From: Bifidobacteriaceae bacterium | GTDB lineage: Bacteria; Actinomycetota; Actinomycetes; Actinomycetales; WQXJ01 | DNA length: 7,356 nt | Assembly: GCA_031256885.1 (NCBI GenBank) | Contig: JAIRPS010000242.1 | Coordinates: 1-7,356 of the forward strand | Direction: 5' to 3' | Part shown: positions 5,900 through 7,356 of the stretch, piece by piece | Layout of the letters: every line of letters starts with the position of its first letter | Position numbering within the stretch: position 1 is the first letter of the stretch | Made by a program: the position numbers and the translations under genes | Notes under the pieces: model-generated | The model's input: only the letters and a program-made list of their open reading frames with translations | Told to the model about the DNA's origin: nothing | Databases searched by the model: none

Positions 5900-7356
5900 A
5901 TGCCGAAAATTCCTTTGACTTGGCTGAGTGAATGTGTTGACCTGGCTGATCTTGACGGGCATCAAGTTGTCAACGACCTGGTTCGTGTCGGCTTAGAAGA
6001 AGAAGCGGTGCACAGTGCCGCAGTTACCGGCCCGCTGGTAGTTGGGCAGGTAATCAGTGTTGAACCGGAACCACAAAAAAACGGCAAAGTGATCAACTGG
6101 TGCCAGGTAGCTGTTGGGGCAGATCATGGCGGCAACCGGGGCATTGTTTGCGGTGCGCACAATTTTGTGCCCGGTGACAAGGTTGTGGTGGCTTTACCAG
6201 GCGCAGTCTTGCCTGGTCCTTTTCCGATCAGTGCCCGTAAAACCTACGGTCACGTTTCCGATGGCATGATCTGTTCAGAACGCGAACTGGGCCTTGGTGA
6301 TGACCATGATGGCATCATTGTCTTGGAGCGTCTTGGTTTGAGCGGTGCTGTGGGCAGTGACGCGATTGCGCTATTGGGCTTGGCAGAGCAAACCATTGAA
6401 ATCAACGTAACGCCTGATCGTGGCTATTGTTTCTCAATTCGTGGGGTGGCTCGTGAACTGACCCATTCACGCCAGTTCGCTAGCCCCAACGGTTGCGCGG
6501 TGACTTTTCGAGACCCGGCTGACCTGGCTGTGCCCTCAGCAACCTCCGGCGGTTTCCCAATTGCCCTGGCCGATCAGGCACCAATCCATGGGCAAGCCGG
6601 TTGCGACCGGTTTGTGGCACGGATTGTGCGAGGCTGCCAAGCTTTTGGGCCTTCACCCTATTGGCTGCGTCGTCGCCTCAGCCAGGCCGGTATGCGCCCA
6701 ATTGCTTTGGCGGTTGATGTCACCAACTATGTCATGCTGGAACTTGGCCAACCACTGCATGCCTACGATTTAGCCAGCGTGGCTGGGCCGATTGTGGTGC
6801 GACGTGCCAAACCAGGAGAGCATTTGGTGACGCTCGATGATGTTGACAGAACGCTTGATCCGCAAGACCTGCTGATCACCGATTCGCCAAACAATCAAAC
6901 AGCCAGCCGTGTGCTCGGTTTGGCTGGAGTGATGGGTGGGGCATCCTCTGAAGTCAGCCAAACCACCACTGACCTGCTGATTGAGGCAGCCCATTTTGAT
7001 CCAATCACGGTTGCCAGAACCGCCCGTCGGCACAAGTTATCCTCAGAAGCAGCCCGTCGCTTTGAGCGGGGAGTTGACCCGGATCTGCCGCCGCGAGCAG
7101 CCCAAAGAGCTATCGACTTGCTGATCAAGTACGGCGGTGGGGTTGCCGATGCCGAAGTTACTGACCTGGATAATCATCTCCCGCCCAGTTCGATCGAGTT
7201 TGATCCTGCCCTGCCTGGTCGCGTAGTTGGTGTGACCTATCAGCCGGGGTTGGTTCAGCAAATCCTCGAACAGATCGGTTGTCAGGTAACAACTAAGCCA
7301 GCAGCTTTGCCCGATGCCGTCAGCCAAGATGCGAATAGCGATGCGGCAGCCTGCGT
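5900..7356 (+). CDS. pheT: Phenylalanyl-tRNA synthetase beta subunit, 3'-truncated
   Basis: The frame starts at ATG 5900, one base after the pheS stop, and stays open to the window end, giving 485 of an expected roughly 800-830 residues. PheT completes the alpha2beta2 synthetase: it binds tRNA and hydrolyses tRNA-Phe mischarged with tyrosine. Residues 1-40 match the usual N terminus (MPKIPLTWLSECVDL). Residues about 45-155 form the EMAP/OB-fold tRNA-binding domain (VVGQV, IVCGAHNF, ARKTYGHVSDGMICSERELG). TPDRGYCFSIRGVARELTHS (171-190) leads into the B3/B4 editing domain, with VDVTNYVMLELGQPLHAYDL (272-291), GLAGVMGG (340-347) and SSEAARRFERGVDP (381-394). A B5 domain begins near 430 (FDPALPGRVVGVTY, QQILEQIGCQV). 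Just before the cut, residues about 464-485 are an Ala/Asp/Ser-rich stretch that may be an insert in B5. The catalytic-like and anticodon-binding domains lie beyond the window. Confidence 0.97.
   Translation, partial: MPKIPLTWLSECVDLADLDGHQVVNDLVRVGLEEEAVHSAAVTGPLVVGQVISVEPEPQKNGKVINWCQVAVGADHGGNRGIVCGAHNFVPGDKVVVALPGAVLPGPFPISARKTYGHVSDGMICSERELGLGDDHDGIIVLERLGLSGAVGSDAIALLGLAEQTIEINVTPDRGYCFSIRGVARELTHSRQFASPNGCAVTFRDPADLAVPSATSGGFPIALADQAPIHGQAGCDRFVARIVRGCQAFGPSPYWLRRRLSQAGMRPIALAVDVTNYVMLELGQPLHAYDLASVAGPIVVRRAKPGEHLVTLDDVDRTLDPQDLLITDSPNNQTASRVLGLAGVMGGASSEVSQTTTDLLIEAAHFDPITVARTARRHKLSSEAARRFERGVDPDLPPRAAQRAIDLLIKYGGGVADAEVTDLDNHLPPSSIEFDPALPGRVVGVTYQPGLVQQILEQIGCQVTTKPAALPDAVSQDANSDAAAC

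Overview
The window reads as a chromosomal piece from an actinobacterium (Actinomycetota) of intermediate GC content, judged by eye at a little over 50%. Four things support this: a Dop-family depupylase, which belongs to the largely actinobacterial Pup pathway; a PheT whose TPDRGYC motif looks actinobacterial; a surface protein ending in an LAxTG-like sorting signal (LANSG); and genes that seem to lack Shine-Dalgarno sequences but carry -10-like hexamers right before the start codon. I cannot place it to genus. Low-to-medium-GC groups such as Actinomycetaceae or Bifidobacteriaceae are only a guess.

Layout. Positions 1-2259 (+) hold the 3' part of a large secreted surface protein: DUF11-type repeats, a Pro/Ser/Ala-rich stalk, then a LANSG sorting signal, a membrane helix and a basic tail. 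Positions 2334-3782 (+) encode Dop (depupylase/Pup deamidase); no pup, proteasome or pafA gene is next to it. On the opposite strand, a PIN-domain toxin (3855-4259) and a small putative antitoxin (4256-4513) form an overlapping VapBC-type pair, with a palindrome and direct repeats upstream of the antitoxin start. Positions 4696-5898 and 5900-7356 (+) hold pheS and pheT, the two subunits of phenylalanyl-tRNA synthetase. pheT is cut by the window end. No intergenic gap exceeds 180 bases, and I see no tRNA, rRNA, CRISPR or insertion sequence.

How the parts relate. pheS and pheT form an obvious operon, one base apart, and their products make the alpha2beta2 enzyme that charges tRNA-Phe. The two toxin-antitoxin genes are translationally coupled through an ATGA overlap. 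Dop and the surface protein look like independent units; Dop would act with Pup and PafA encoded elsewhere. The toxin-antitoxin pair lies between dop and pheST, convergent with dop and divergent from pheS.

I found no convincing new multi-gene system. The points most worth a second look are the dop gene without pup beside it, the extended PheS with a four-cysteine zinc-knuckle-like insert, the paired cysteines in the surface repeats, the possible leaderless starts, and the operator-like DNA before the antitoxin gene.
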